Assembly (NCBI RefSeq): GCF_033439725.1
Contig: NW_026944383.1
Location: forward strand, 1,736,001-1,800,000
Source of the DNA: Neurospora tetraspora
Lineage: Eukaryota > Ascomycota > Sordariomycetes > Sordariales > Sordariaceae
Reading direction: 5' to 3'
DNA length: 64,000 nt
A model generated the notes under the pieces. That model was not told the origin of the DNA. It worked only from the letters and a program-made list of their open reading frames with translations, and searched no databases. A program made the translations under genes and the position numbers. Shown in pieces: positions 34,842 to 46,501 of the stretch (position 1 is the stretch's first letter; every line of letters starts with the position of its first letter).

Positions 34842-35625
34842 ACGTGGGATTTTGGAGTTAGCATCTGTTTGAGCATCTAGCACGGTCCTTGAGTGTCCGA
34901 ACAATGCTTGGAGCGTTTAGAAAAGTTGTAGCTAGTTTCTCATTATAAAACGGCATCTTTCGGAACATCAAATGTCTGTGTCCAGCTCCATCTGCATTGA
35001 CTAGAAAGCTTTAAGTGATAAGGATATTTGTAGAGCGTAAAGGCTTGATGAGCTCTTGCTTCTTAATTCACACGTGCAAGTATTTGTCTTGTCCTGCTTG
35101 TTTCTTGAATATAGATTGTCCTGTTCTCCCCAAGGTTACTGTCATCTCCTGAGGGTTATCTGCAGATGTAATCATTCTTTACAAGTTTAGTACAGTGTCA
35201 TGATAGCGTCCACAGCCCTACGGCCAGGAGCAACAAGATATCTTGTAGAATTGATGCTTCGCTGTTTGCTTCATCGTTGCAGTGCCGCCATGAGGTTTGG
35301 ATGACTGAAGTCTCGAGTGGGCCTGCCCGGCATGGAAATTGTGGGTCCGCTAAAAGGGACGGGTGGAACGCTGCAGTGCAGTTACGCCCAACCTGTGACT
35401 TACAAGCCACAATTTCCAGCCACAAGTGGCGGGGGACGCGGCAGCCCTAAGCGGGAAATCTGGCTGCCGCACATTCCCAAAATTTCGCGATCCTAGACTT
35501 GAGAGAATCATCCAACTCACGACAACGCTCCGCCCGGTGACGACGACGAAGGTATTTCCGCTCCACCCCCAACAGTCGGTCCCTTACGGTCATACTGATT
35601 TTGTTCGAATACAGCAACCGCCAAA
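34842..35625. promoter_or_regulatory. intergenic between un-3 and rpl37; rpl37 promoter side
   Basis: 784 bp with the un-3 3' UTR on the left and the rpl37 upstream region on the right. No motif-bearing ORF or repeat seen. Confidence 0.4.
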
Positions 35626-36412
35626 ATGAGTAGGTTTTCCCTGATCCTGCAGACACACGACGTATCCCGATACCATTTTTGATCGACCCCTCGCCAACGC
35701 CCGAATTGACGATCCGGTCGAAATGTTGCACTGAGCGACTGTAAACTGGACGACATACGGCTCGAAGACGAAATTATGCACGACAACTTCGCGAGGATAC
35801 GATATGGTTGGAACACGATGGGCTGACACGGTCGCAAACAGCTAAGGGAACTTCGAGCTTTGGCAAGCGGTATGTTGAGGACCCATACGGCTCGGCTACA
35901 CTGTCGGATAAGGGTAACTGACTTTCCAAACAGCCACACCAAGACCCACGGTCTTTGCAGACGTTGCGGGTAAGTCGACACGAATCCGAATCCGATTGAA
36001 GAAGGAGAACACATGGGTCGACGATCGCGAAGATAAACGAGAACCGCCGACGACGTCCTCCCGCTACAACAGAACAAGAAATTGACATTCGATTCACCAG
36101 TCGCCGTTCGCTCCACAACCAGAAGAAGGTCTGCGCTTCTTGCGGCTACCCTGCCGCCAAGACCCGCAAGTGTACGTTGGACTCTATTATCCTCGAGGGG
36201 GGGGCCTACCTGAGAGGTTCCCCCTGGATCTTGGGCGCAAGTGTCAGGATGCTGACATCAGGGTTTGCAATACAGACAACTGGTCTGAGAAGGCTAAGCG
36301 CAGAAAGACCACCGGCACTGGTCGCCTCCGTTACCTCAGCACCGTCTCTCGCAAGTTCAAGAACGGCTTCCAGACCGGTGTCCCCAAGGGCTCCAAGCCC
36401 GTCGCTGCTTAA
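35626..36412 (+). CDS. rpl37: 60S ribosomal protein eL37
   Basis: Five exons, 35626-35629, 35842-35869, 35934-35969, 36101-36171 and 36276-36412, give 91 residues, near the usual eL37 length. The first exon is only ATGA, and the 212-nt first intron interrupts codon 2 (Thr). Joined exons read [16 protein letters not shown] and then a zinc motif CRRCG...CASCG with CX2CX14CX2C spacing, followed by [20 protein letters not shown]. Every intron has GT..AG ends and most carry CTGAC shortly before the acceptor. The protein binds rRNA in the large cytosolic ribosomal subunit. No single long ORF reveals this gene; only its last exon is visible in an uninterrupted frame. Confidence 0.95.
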
Positions 36413-36926
36413 ACGAGCGAACTGGGTTGGATTTTCTGTTCTCTCGGGTCGATTAACGTGAACTGGCGGCGGCGAAGCGGGACAAATGGGACGGGATCGT
36501 TTTCTTCGGCGGGTGCGGTGTAACCAGGGACTGGGATTATCTACGGATCGGACCTAAACTCGCTTTTTGCTGCTGCTACATCACATCAACGGGCAAAAGG
36601 TGCATGAGGTTTCATTTTGCGCGCGCGCGGGAACTCGGTCTTCAAAAGCATTCTTGACATGCAAGGAGCAAACATGGTCATGAGATACAATGGCGTAACG
36701 TCTTTTTGCTGAGCGGAAACAGCAAAGTCTCCCCGCGGACAAGCAAGCTCTCAAGCTTGGTGATGGGCTGAGTGTCGCCCGGTCGAGCAGGTTTTACTAC
36801 TCTACAATTCCAGTTCCGTTATTCACCCGAGCATTCGGAACATTTGGGAGAGCTACGAATATCGAATATGACGTGATGTGTGATGGTTATCATTTCAATG
36901 CTAGGAATCTAATGTTTACCAGTTAT
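36413..36926. other. intergenic between rpl37 and elp6 (convergent)
   Basis: 514 bp of 3' flanks for two convergent genes. A short GCGCGCGCG run occurs near 36620. No gene recognised. Confidence 0.4.
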
Positions 36927-38118
36927 TTACTGCCCCCTTTCAAAGACCCGAACGCCACCATCTCCTCCGACATGATACAGATACTCCTTTTCCTCGATCT
37001 GCCTCTCGCCGCAACAGTCTCCGCCACGCGTAATCCTGACCACACCACTCACATCCTTCGCGATGCCAGTATCAAGAAGTCTAAGACTAACAATCATCTC
37101 TGCCTCATGCGCCAACGACAAAACGAAGGAGGCGTGGTCCTTTTCCAGCGTGGTAGCCTGCGAAGCGATCAATGGGTCGTCGGCAGACAAAGTGAGGATC
37201 GTAGCATGTGATTTCTAACATGATTCATCATCAGTGTCCATCTCGTATTGCACAGATATCTCTCCCTGTGGAACGACTTACCTCTCTGAGATCCAACAAC
37301 AAGTCCTTCAACGCCGATGAAACCGACCCAATCCCATCCGACGTAGCAGCCAGCAAAAAGTCAAGCTGGTCAATAACCAGCACAACCTTCTTGTTCTTCT
37401 GGCACAGCTCATCCAGAGCAGAGTGTAGCGTCTTGCTCACATCTGCCACCGCCAAGCTGGGAAGAGAGCGCTTCCACTTTTCTCCTCCTCCGGCCGGCCC
37501 TTGTGACGAAGACGATCCCCCGGCTGTTGCCGGAGCAGGTCGTGCTGCTGGTGGTGGTCCACGTCCTGGCACTGCTCCTCCTCCTACTGCTCCTCCAACC
37601 GAAGGCACAGGAGGTCTTCTCACCGGCAGCCCACCACCACCAGCACCCTCCCCATCAGAACCAGAACCAGAACCAGAACCACCCCCGCCACAGCAAAGCC
37701 CATCAACAAACCCCAACTTCCCCCTCCTCCCCAAGCCCTCCAAATCCAGTCCAAGCCTTCCCGCGCTCTCCTTCCAAAACGCAAAGTCGCGGAGGAAGCT
37801 CACCAGCAGTACTCCCACACTTTCATCACCTTCCTCGTTATCTCCATTTTGTGCGGGAGTTGTTGGAGTGGCACGTAGCTCCAATTCCGGCTCAGCAGCT
37901 ACCGGGATCCGGAGGCCTAGACGTCTTTGGCCTTGGGGCTGTGGTTGTGGTCGTTGTGTTTGTGAAGACTTGGATTTGAGCAAGGTGTAAAGGTAGCGGA
38001 GGAGGAGCCAGTTGGTGTTGGCGCCGAGGATGCCTGTTAGGAGGATTTGGGATTGGGATTGGGACGGCTGAATCGCGAGGTAAGGTTCTAGGAGAGGGGG
38101 GATGTTTCTGGATGTCAT
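36927..38118 (-). CDS. elp6: Elongator complex subunit 6 (ELP6)
   Basis: Minus-strand exons 38118-37282 and 37214-36927 give 374 residues; the 67-nt intron joins LLLDLRE to KSHATILTLSADDPLI in phase 0. The RecA-like fold is indicated by an N-terminal ILLTGILGANTNWLL strand/loop and KKVVLVIDQLDFLLAA, which resembles a Walker B strand; no canonical Walker A motif is visible, as usual in Elp6. Elp4-Elp5-Elp6 form the hexameric ring of Elongator, required for wobble-uridine modification of tRNAs. A Gly/Ser/Pro-rich insert (~140-190, with GGGGSGSGSGS) lengthens the protein. Family assignment rests on these segments and overall layout, not a search. Confidence 0.78.
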
Positions 38119-38980
38119 TTTTTTGAGGTTGGGGTTGACGTTGCCCTAAGTACGGAAGTAGTGACTTGGCGACTTTGCCGGTTTGGAGGTGTATATGAAC
38201 CGAGTAGAGAAAGGTCTGGTTATTTGTAAGGATGAGCTGTATACCTCTATTGGAGGAAAAGTGTGGTGGTGTGGTTGAGCTTGTTGAAGGGATGTGGTCA
38301 GCCCGGGATGGGATCGAAACGACTGCTGTATTCCGAGTTCGAGGACAAACAAAAAAAGGTATGAGACGGAACTAAGGTGAAATGGAATCCGTTGCCCAAA
38401 GAGTTGTACAATGGCAGTAAGTGAGGTCGAGGAAGGTGAGCCTCGTGAGCTTGTGTAACGGGACCTGTGATGCAATTGATAGTGGGGTTCACTAGGGAAG
38501 GAAAAAGGAGAGAAAATAGAGGGGTCGTTACTAGCACACAGTACGCATGTCACGTTGTTGTGGTGTTTGTTACTGTACCCATTTCTTCAACACACTCCTT
38601 ACGCTTCTTGTTAAAGAACTTTGACCGACAACTTCAAACCTTTTGTGCCATGCTGAGAAACAATCACTAAAGTAGCACAATTTTGGCGTCACACAAGCAA
38701 ACCCAAAAGTCACGGAGTTAAGGATCCCATCTAGATGTCGAGTTGATGATGCCAATAAACTGTTATATGCAAACGCTACTAAAATGGTATCATGCAAAAT
38801 CCGTACAAGTATCCCAAGTCAATGCACCAAACAACTCCCCTCCTAACATAATCATTAATCATACTCATGGTCATACTCATGGTTAACCTCACTAATCAGT
38901 GACAGATTACCGCTATCAAGGCCTCCAAAAGTCTACCTTGACAATGGCCCTCAAGTGTATTTGACTTTACGGAAGTTCAC
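38119..38980. other. intergenic between elp6 5' end and MFS gene 3' end
   Basis: 862 bp containing the elp6 promoter and the 3' UTR of the MFS gene, both transcribed leftward. No repeat or gene recognised. Confidence 0.4.
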
Positions 38981-41332
38981 CTAGAACTTCTCCATAAAGT
39001 TCTTCCGGACCGTCCACATCCTCGCTCTCTTTCCGTAGATGTACATCGGAATAGTTAAAAAGAGCAGGATAAGTTGGATGATTCCGATCCAGATAAACAC
39101 AGTCTTGGGTCCGTCGGCCGTGAGCCAGCCGGTCACAAACAAGCTGAAGACGAGGCCGTGGAAGATGTTCTTGCTGAAGTTGAGCGTGACCAGTGCCTCA
39201 CCCGCATACTGTCTGTAGCTGTCGACGCAGAAGGTGATGCTGGTTGTTGAGCCAAGCGAGCATCCGAACGAGACAACACCGAAAAAAACGGTCGGCACGA
39301 TCCACTGGTCACCCAACTGCGCGGACCAGCCAAAACCCATCAAGCCGATGACCGTGGTAATGGCTACAGGCAGAGCCATGACAAGTCTGAACTCTGGCTC
39401 ATAGAGGCCACCATTGCGCCTGGCCATCGCCTTCACAATGACATCCGATACCTTGCCCGCCACAGCCGTGCCCAGGATACCACCGACAAATGGGCTGATG
39501 TAGACCAAACCCGTCTGCAGGGCATTGAATTTGTAGTGGCCTTCGCGGTAGATGACAGCTACAGACTCGGATATCACAATAAGCCATCCGACTGAGCAGG
39601 AATAGACGATGGCTGACCAGAGGACGGCTGGATAGGAGAAAAGAATGAGCGGCCGGATGGCTACTTTGTGCCATTTGTCTTTGTTCAGGCGACCATGGAA
39701 AGGCTTGAGCTGCTGCTGGACAAACGATTTTGCCGGCTGGTCACGCAGGGCCGCAGTATAGGGAACTCTGCCACCTACCATGCGGGAGCTAGCCACTGAT
39801 TGGGACTCGACATCCGTTTCAGTGTGGTCTTGTCCGGCAGGCCTATCCGGAAAGTAAGGCGACTTGGGCTTCTCGATGTTGTCGGACATGTAGGAAACAT
39901 GGGGCTTTGTCGAGGTATCAGAGGATGAAGGTGCCTGAATGACAAGCCCGGGGCGTGTAACATGGCTATCCTCTGCAACGATACGTGCTGTCATGGGAAC
40001 ACTTGAGCCCTGGAGCTCGTCAGGTTTCTCAGAAGTTTCCTGTAGCGCCGCGGCCTCCGCGTCCTTTTCCGTATGATGCTGTTCGGTTTCGGTAGCGAAT
40101 CCGACATGAACGTTCCGGCGATGGTTAGGCGCTGGTGCTGGTGTCGGGCCTTCCTCACTATGGCGAGCGCTGGGTGGCACACTAACGGCTGCGGCGTCCG
40201 AACGCCGAATATGCTGTTTCGAGGACATCCGGCGGAAGAAGTTTGGCCTAGATGACTTTTTCCTCGGATGGGGCACTCTGTCCCAGAATGTCTCGGGGAC
40301 AAACAGGAACAGCAGAAAGCCGCAGAAACCAACAACAATAGCAACAACCCTAAATAGACTTGTTAGACTTCAAATCACTTGAGACCGACGTTGAGAACGA
40401 GAAACTCACCAGAACGTCCAGCGCCATCCCAGTCTCTCGATCACGGCAGCGCTGACCAAAGGAACCAAGTTCTTTCCGCCGAGAAGCAACAGCGTATAAA
40501 TGCCGAGTCGGTAAGCTCGCTCGTGGAGGAAGAAGATCTCGGCAACAGTGGCGGACGGAAGGCATTCAACCGGACTGACAGCGATGCCCTGAAAGATTCT
40601 TCCAAGAACCAAAGACACAAAGCTTTTTGAAACGGCGCACCATACTGATGTTACGACAAACAACAGAGCCCCAAAGAGGTACACTGGCCTTTTACCGTAC
40701 AGAATAGCTGTAGGCGAGAAGACCACCGAGCCAAGACCCATACCCATCATGTAGAGGCCTGTCGTAAGTGATACGCTCGAGACGCTGACATCAAACTCAT
40801 TGGCGACATCCGTGAAGCCAGCAGCAAGGAGAGGGGTCATGCCGCCGCCCACCATGCAAAAGAGGCCCAAGGAGAGCAGGGCGGAATCTCTGCGCCATGT
40901 TGGCCAGTTGAGGGGGTCGTTGGCAGATTCTTCTGGTTGAGGGTCGAGAATGATCTTGCCGTCACTCGTTTTTTTCTTCTCGAGAACGTCCTGTGGGGGT
41001 TCTGGGGGCCGAATAACGGCGGTTGGGATTGATGAATGGGAAGTTCGTGCAGGTGCGTTCCGTAAGCCAAGGGGCTCATTGTGGTCCGCCGCTAATAACA
41101 GGACCGAACCTGAGAGGAAGTTAGTACTAATGTAGATGCAGAACGATGCTCCTGGGTAGATTTTACCTGGTACTTCAATGGTCTCTCTATCGTTCAGAAT
41201 GCCCATATTCCATTTTGGTAGTCTTTTTCTCCCTGTGGTCTCCTCGTTGTCCTGCTCCCTGGTCGAACTTGGTCCAAACAACCGCCATCCGCCTTTTTGC
41301 GGTGCGGTGCCCGCTTCAGGATCGGGAGCCAT
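38981..41332 (-). CDS. major facilitator superfamily transporter
   Basis: Minus-strand exons 41332-41167, 41109-40410 and 40349-38981 give 744 residues. The introns are 57 and 60 nt; the first has a TACTAAC branch site and is open in frame, so its retention would add 19 residues. A long hydrophilic N-terminus precedes the first helix (RRDSALLSLGLFCMVGGG, ~120). Six helices follow, with the loop-2 motif YGKRPVYLFGALLFVV, then a Ser/Pro/charged central loop of ~200 residues and six C-terminal helices (ILFSYPAVLWSAIVYSCSVG and others). The layout resembles DHA1-type drug:H+ antiporters of the fungal plasma membrane, but the substrate is unknown. The start is the first ATG of exon 1. Confidence 0.88.
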
Positions 41333-43579
41333 TGCTTCGAATTCCTGGGGTCTTTTTCGTATCTGGCTAGACCGTAGCTTTTGCTGAGGAAGATTGGATG
41401 ATACTCGGAAGGATTGCGGGCGTATTACCGCGGAAATTGTGGTTGCCGGTGAATATAGGAGACGTCAAGATCCAGAGATGATGATAATGACCACGTTTAT
41501 TTTTCTGTCTTATCAAAAAAAGAAGGATGCAAGTAAATATGCAAGGCAGATAGTATGAGACAAATATGAATGAGGTATGTGTGGAGGGTAAGGGAAAGAT
41601 GACAGCATGCAGGAAAGAGGGAGACGGAGTTCAAGTAGTCAAGTCATGAACCGTCGATCTCCAAGGGCCGGACTTTGTCAAGGCCGTGCTAGTCGAACTG
41701 GCTCTCTGGTTGGCAACTCTCCTTCCTCAACAGGCATTAAAAATCGTACAAATAGGAAACAGGAAAGAGGGCACGCCCAGATGAAACGAAAAGAGGAGAA
41801 GGGGTCAAGGGAGCACAGGAAGCGGCGGTTGTTGAGAATAGCTGCATGCTTTTTCGCTCTTGGAATTGCTTGGGTGCGAGTAGTGCCTTCCACTTGGGTG
41901 CATCTTTGGTATCAATGGGTGTCCACTAAACACGCTAAACACACCAGCGCGTGGGTCGAACCCATGCTGTAGACGACCCTGCCGTGAGAGTTTGACTCTG
42001 CCCCGGGAGGTTCCTCAAAACGCGCCGCCGAGGTCTGCCAAGCCCCCGGCCAAGGTGGCCTTTTGACGGAAAATGGGAGGAACGACCAAGGCATCGGGTC
42101 ATGTTGAAAGAAGAATGATCCACAACTCTACAGTACCTTTTTGTCGCTTGCTTCGACTCGTTGTGCTGAGCCAGAGCGGTCGTCAGGTGGACCATGTTGG
42201 GCGGGAACCTCAAGGCAGGGAAGACGGTCGACGAGGGGTTTCTTGCTTCAGTTGCCTCCAATGGGCATCATGTTTGGTCTCACGTCGAGCTGCTGTCCTG
42301 AGAGGTTCTCAGGCCATCATCTTGGGAGTCCAGGGAGTCCCGAGACTAGTGATCAGGCAAACCGACCTGGCAGACAAGGCCGACGCAAAAGGGCAAAGGA
42401 TCGGCGATCAAGGGTACGAACCGACGTCCAGACAAGGACGATTCGCAAAGATGGAGCGAGAGTTTTGTGTCTATCGTCCTGCCGTCCTCCTTGACTCCGG
42501 CCCCGTGTGCGAGCACCCGATGATCAAGGGCCAGGATGTAAAGGTTGCTTCGCATTAGCTTACCTTCCGAGTCGTGACAATCGCTGAATGAGTTTATTCT
42601 GGATATACAATGTCGTCTTATCGCGTCCAAGTTGTTGGATGGTCGCAAAATGGCCGCAACTGACAAACGGTCACGTTAGGTCGCACCTAGTCGCACCAGC
42701 TCACACCATTTCCGAACAGAGACCCTCCCATGTTCCCCCGCACTACAGTTCGGGTATCCGCAGCCAAATGCGCCAGAGATGCGGAGCTAGCAGCGTTGTA
42801 GCGACGTTGTAGGCGCAGATCCTCGGCGCCGAACCCTTTGAGGTTATCGACACAGACAAAGCCCGAGGGCCTAAGCTCTTTCGGAAGGAGCCCTCCGCCC
42901 GGGGTCGACGACGGTCTGGCGCGGCGCATCTCTGACTGCCCTCTGTGTGCTCGGATGTCCCCCGAGTCACTGCGGTTACAGATTCATCTCAAGTCTCTCG
43001 CAAGTCTCAACACTGTCCGCGCAAGTGACAAACTCAATGCTCGTGGATGGAATGTTCTCTACAGTACCGTCTCGCCGGTTATCTCGGCCTCGCTTCCACT
43101 CAGCTGGACACCACCTCGAAAAGACCAGAATGCTCACTTGCCCGGTTGCCGGCGCTCACATGTTCATGACCGGGAAGTGGATTGGTGTGGTGCCATTCAA
43201 GAGATCTCCATGGCTTGCAGCACCCCTGCAAAGAAACAAAAGGCGGACCCTCACCCCGTTGGTCCCCTAAAAAGCAGAGAGACGAGGGCTTAGATGCGTT
43301 ATGACGCAACCAATCTGACTTTCTCACACTGCGAGATCCTTGGCGCTCCTCACCTCTATCTCTTAGCTCCGTCTTTTTGTGATAGCGCCGGTGTGAATGG
43401 TGACCACCAAATTCCCAGACAGTCTCCAGTTCACCATCGCATCCATTACGCTCTTCCCTTTCTGATCTCGATTAGCTTGCGCCCGACACCATCACACCAT
43501 CATTGCCGGTAAAAACGACCGCAGAAGTGCCGTCCAATTGAGACCCCAGACAGCCGAAAAGAGCCGCAAGCTGTCGACC
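41333..43579. promoter_or_regulatory. divergent region between the MFS and thioredoxin-like genes
   Basis: 2.25 kb between divergent starts. Frames up to 161 codons (42073-42558, +) are Arg/Gly-rich, without motifs and contradicted by overlapping frames on the other strand. A sequence near 41955 resembles a tRNA T-loop on the minus strand but no cloverleaf forms. Promoters for both genes are presumed here. Confidence 0.4.
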
Positions 43580-44300
43580 ATGCATTTCCTCTTTTCCTCT
43601 GGCAGACAGGCCGGCCGCCTGCTCCGCAAAACCCCAGCAGGAGCGGCAGTGACCTGCAACCAATTTGCTTCGGGTGCTGCGTTGTTCTCGACCTCACGCG
43701 CAGTTGCGGCCAAAAACCAAATCTACCAGTCGTGTGTACATCCATCATAGCGTCGCCCTCTCTTGATGCTCCCGCAAGGTCACTAACGCCTGTTCTTCTT
43801 CATAGTGTTCGTAACCTCGACCAGTTCCATACTTACCAGCTTCTCTCGTCCTCCTCTCGAACGCCGCTGTTGACGCTGTGGACCACCTCCTATTGCCCTA
43901 CATGCCGAGTAGTGGAGCCCTTGTTGCGCGAGCTCGTCGAAAGCGGAGTCGGTGAAGAAGAGGGCGGCGTTGGCTTTTGCACCGTCGAGTACGATGCGCC
44001 TGATGTTATGGGAGCTGGACTGGGCCTTACCTATATGATCAACTCGGTCCCGACCCTGCTGAGTTTTGATGCCCAGGAGGCGCAGACACAAACCAAGGTC
44101 ACGGATGGTCGCCAATTGGCCAATCGCAAGTTCTTGGAGGAATGGTGCGCCGACTCTATGGTCGCTGTAAAACCCTTGCTGTCTGGAGGCTAACTTGACT
44201 TTACTACAGGATCAGAAACGAGGCGAAACGGCATGGAAATCGCGGAGGAGGCGGGTCTCCTACCAGCATATTCAGCGGCCTCTTTGGCAAACTGAAATAG
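43580..44300 (+). CDS. mitochondrial thioredoxin-like protein
   Basis: Exons 43580-43731, 43806-44144 and 44210-44300 give 193 residues. The first ~45 residues are Arg/Ala/Ser-rich with almost no acidic residues (SGRQAGRLLRKTPAG ... STSRAVAAKN), a probable mitochondrial presequence. A thioredoxin fold follows: LLTLWTTSYCPTC with the redox pair Cys81-Cys84, and a cis-Pro loop NSVPTLLSF. The third exon replaces a read-through tail with EEWIRNEAKRHGN and a Gly-rich end; its acceptor CTACTACAG and codon split (TG|G) fit. It probably reduces or relays disulfides in mitochondria; partners are unknown. The CPTC centre differs from the classic CGPC. Confidence 0.85.
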
Positions 44301-44677
44301 TATCCCAGCAAATCACCAATGGCAAGTTTCTGCCGAGGCAGATCACAGCGCACATCGGAACTGCACATAATGATCGTCGGTCGATGCACACAACTTCCCC
44401 GCAAATTAAGCTTCGGTCGAGTTGAGCGGCTCCAAAGCACTCGACGACTGCCCTATAGTGGTAAACTGGTCTACATACCGGAATTAACTTCTTGGCCGTA
44501 TTTGTTCCCGACGCAACTAATAGCTCGACTCCGTTGATCAGATTCACATGTCACCTTCAAAGGGCATATGTCGAATAGGCGGGAATACCCGCTCGTACCA
44601 TTAGATTTGCGCCGATGGAAAACAGAAACCGATCAAGAGAACCGCGAATGAAAAGTACAGTAACTCCCAAGACGTCC
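44301..44677. other. intergenic, convergent 3' ends
   Basis: 377 bp between the thioredoxin-like gene and the rhamnose-mutarotase gene, transcribed toward each other. Nothing recognised. Confidence 0.4.
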
Positions 44678-45278
44678 TCATGCCTGGTAAAAGACCTCCT
44701 CGACGGGTTTCCACCACGACGGCTCTCCCGACTCGCTGTTCTTTGCTCCCGGGACCATGGACTCCTGGAATCCATCCGTCATCTTCCACCACTCCCGAAC
44801 CTTGGGGCTCTCGCGCATTTTCCCCATATCGCCTTCATAGTCGTAGCCGACATACTTGAAGCTGGCAAAGAGGATGCCTGTGCCGGGGTCGTGGAAGATG
44901 CTGTCTGTACACATCGAACTGGTTAGCCATGGTGATCAAAAGCAGGAGATTGCTGATTCTCGTTTCAGTACGAAAGAGGGATGACGTACAGTCTTGAATG
45001 TTGCACTCCTTGATCTGCTTCGCAACCTCGGGCCATATAGCAGCGTGGACCTCCTTGTACTTGTCGATGTACTCGGGCTTCAGCTTAACGATTTGCCCAA
45101 AGCGCCGGCCCGGATAGCGTATCCTTCCATCGGCGTTGGAGGCTGAGAAGACCGAGGAGACTGTGCTGGTCGACTGGCTCCTTTCTCTAGGCGACCAGAG
45201 CTTCGGCGCTCCAGGGTTCCAGAGGCCTGGTTCGGCCTCCTTGGGAGGGGCCCACAACGATTGCCGCCGGGCTGCCAT
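44678..45278 (-). CDS. L-rhamnose mutarotase family protein (RhaM/RhaU)
   Basis: Minus-strand exons 45278-44990 and 44904-44678 give 171 residues; the 85-nt intron splits a Tyr codon (T|AC). After a ~50-residue N-terminal extension the RhaM fold begins with RFGQIVKLKPEYIDKYKEVH. The YKEVHAAIWPEV motif supplies the conserved Tyr/His/Trp-Pro of the family, and DYSIFHDPGTGILFASFKYVG and REWWKMTDGFQ complete the ferredoxin-like barrel. Bacterial RhaM interconverts the anomers of L-rhamnose. Fungal homologues are usually ~110-residue proteins assumed to do the same; the extension here is of unknown role. The first ATG is used; an upstream in-frame TTG is ignored. Confidence 0.88.
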
Positions 45279-46305
45279 TGTACGTGATGTTTGCTTAGAC
45301 AAGTGGTGATGCTGTTGGTTGTTGTTGGAGGACGAAGTGCTCAGAGGAAGGATTGTGGGAGGAGGGACTGCCGACCGCTTTCCAACAAGAGGGTGGGAGG
45401 ATGGGGTCCTTGTAAGTCCCGTATCTGCGCCCTTGTAACACCCTTCCTGATTGGCGACCGCAGTGCCGGTATCGAAGCCGGTTAACGCAGAGCTCGGGGC
45501 TTGTTCAGCTCGGCGCAGCTTGGGCCGAGACCTGGCTTCTTATCGTGTCCGTATTGGGAACCAGTCCTGTTTCTCGACGACTTGCGCTTGAGGTAGGAAT
45601 TTCTCGTCGCTCAACCTTGACAGCAACGAAGTTCTCCGTTCAGGCTATGTGACTCTTTTATATCTTGAGATCCGATAGCGCCACCAGGCGTTGATCACAC
45701 CGGGTAAGAAAACAAGGAACAACAGTGATGTGCAACTGGTGCAACTGCGTGGCAGGGCGGGCGGCGGGTGGCAGGTTACAGCTAAGCTGTGATGGGTGCG
45801 CTTTCCGGTTGCTGATAGTCTCGTGTATCGGACACTGTCACCGTCCAGTGGGAGATGAGTATCCCAGTGTTTCGTTTGGCAAGAAGTTGAGTGGAGGAGA
45901 ACGCGTGGGGGTTGTAATTATAAAAGACTGAGGAAGATGAAAAGGAAAGGGAAAAAAAACACCAGAGCTAAGGTACTATATGTCGGGCAAACTTGCCACT
46001 TTAAGCGGGCACGCTTCCATGCACTCCATTCATGCCAGGGCTGCGAGCCTTGGTCCTACTTCTACTTGCATACCTCTACCTACAAACTGACAAACCTGGG
46101 GTCACCGGACCGACAAATGCACCTCTTTTCTTTTTCTCTTCCTCAGCTATATGCATGTATGTATGTATATATGTTGGTTCATTATGCAATACCTATGTAT
46201 CCCCTCAGTCCCCCAACCGAGCGGACTGTTTCACAAATGTAGTTTATCATCCTCGGGGCGCCCGGAATGAACAAAAAATTGAGATTGAGACTTATTGCTA
46301 GATCT
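45279..46305. other. unique DNA between the rhamnose mutarotase gene and the hAT element
   Basis: About 1 kb of normal composition: mutarotase promoter, then sequence with TACCT and GTATGTAT short repeats around 46070-46180. No gene recognised. It ends at the target duplication of the transposon. Confidence 0.4.
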
Positions 46306-46313
46306 GGTATCAC
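46306..46313. repeat. 8-bp target site duplication, left (GGTATCAC)
   Basis: Identical to 48757-48764. It directly abuts the TAGGGATCGA terminus of the element. Confidence 0.88.
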
Positions 46314-46390
46314 TAGGGATCGATAGTTTCTGAAAAAATGGCATTTTTTCCGAAAATTTCATTCTTTTTACTAGCCCGTGCCCTCTCCCC

Positions 46391-46425
46391 TCCTCCCTCC
46401 TCCCTCCTCCCTCCTCCCTCCTCCC
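46391..46425 (+). repeat. 7-bp tandem repeat (TCCTCCC x5)
   Basis: Five perfect consecutive copies of TCCTCCC inside the left end of the hAT element. Confidence 0.9.
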
Positions 46426-46501
46426 CCAACCTACTTTCTAGTATTCTAACGAACTTCCTCGAATCCTCTTACAACCAGCGATAACCTAATAATTAAATTA
46501 C

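Noticed and set aside
31740-34904. 1054-codon open frame on the minus strand opposite the valyl-tRNA synthetase gene
   Set aside because: It is the antisense shadow of a strongly codon-biased gene; it is Leu/Val/Gly-rich, has no motifs, and the plus strand carries intact HCGH and KMSKS signatures.
41945-42010. tRNA-like T-loop (GGGTTCGACCC on the minus strand)
   Set aside because: The T stem mispairs and no acceptor, D or anticodon arms form around it.
42073-42558. 161-codon plus-strand frame upstream of the thioredoxin-like gene
   Set aside because: Competing frames on both strands and no recognisable segment.
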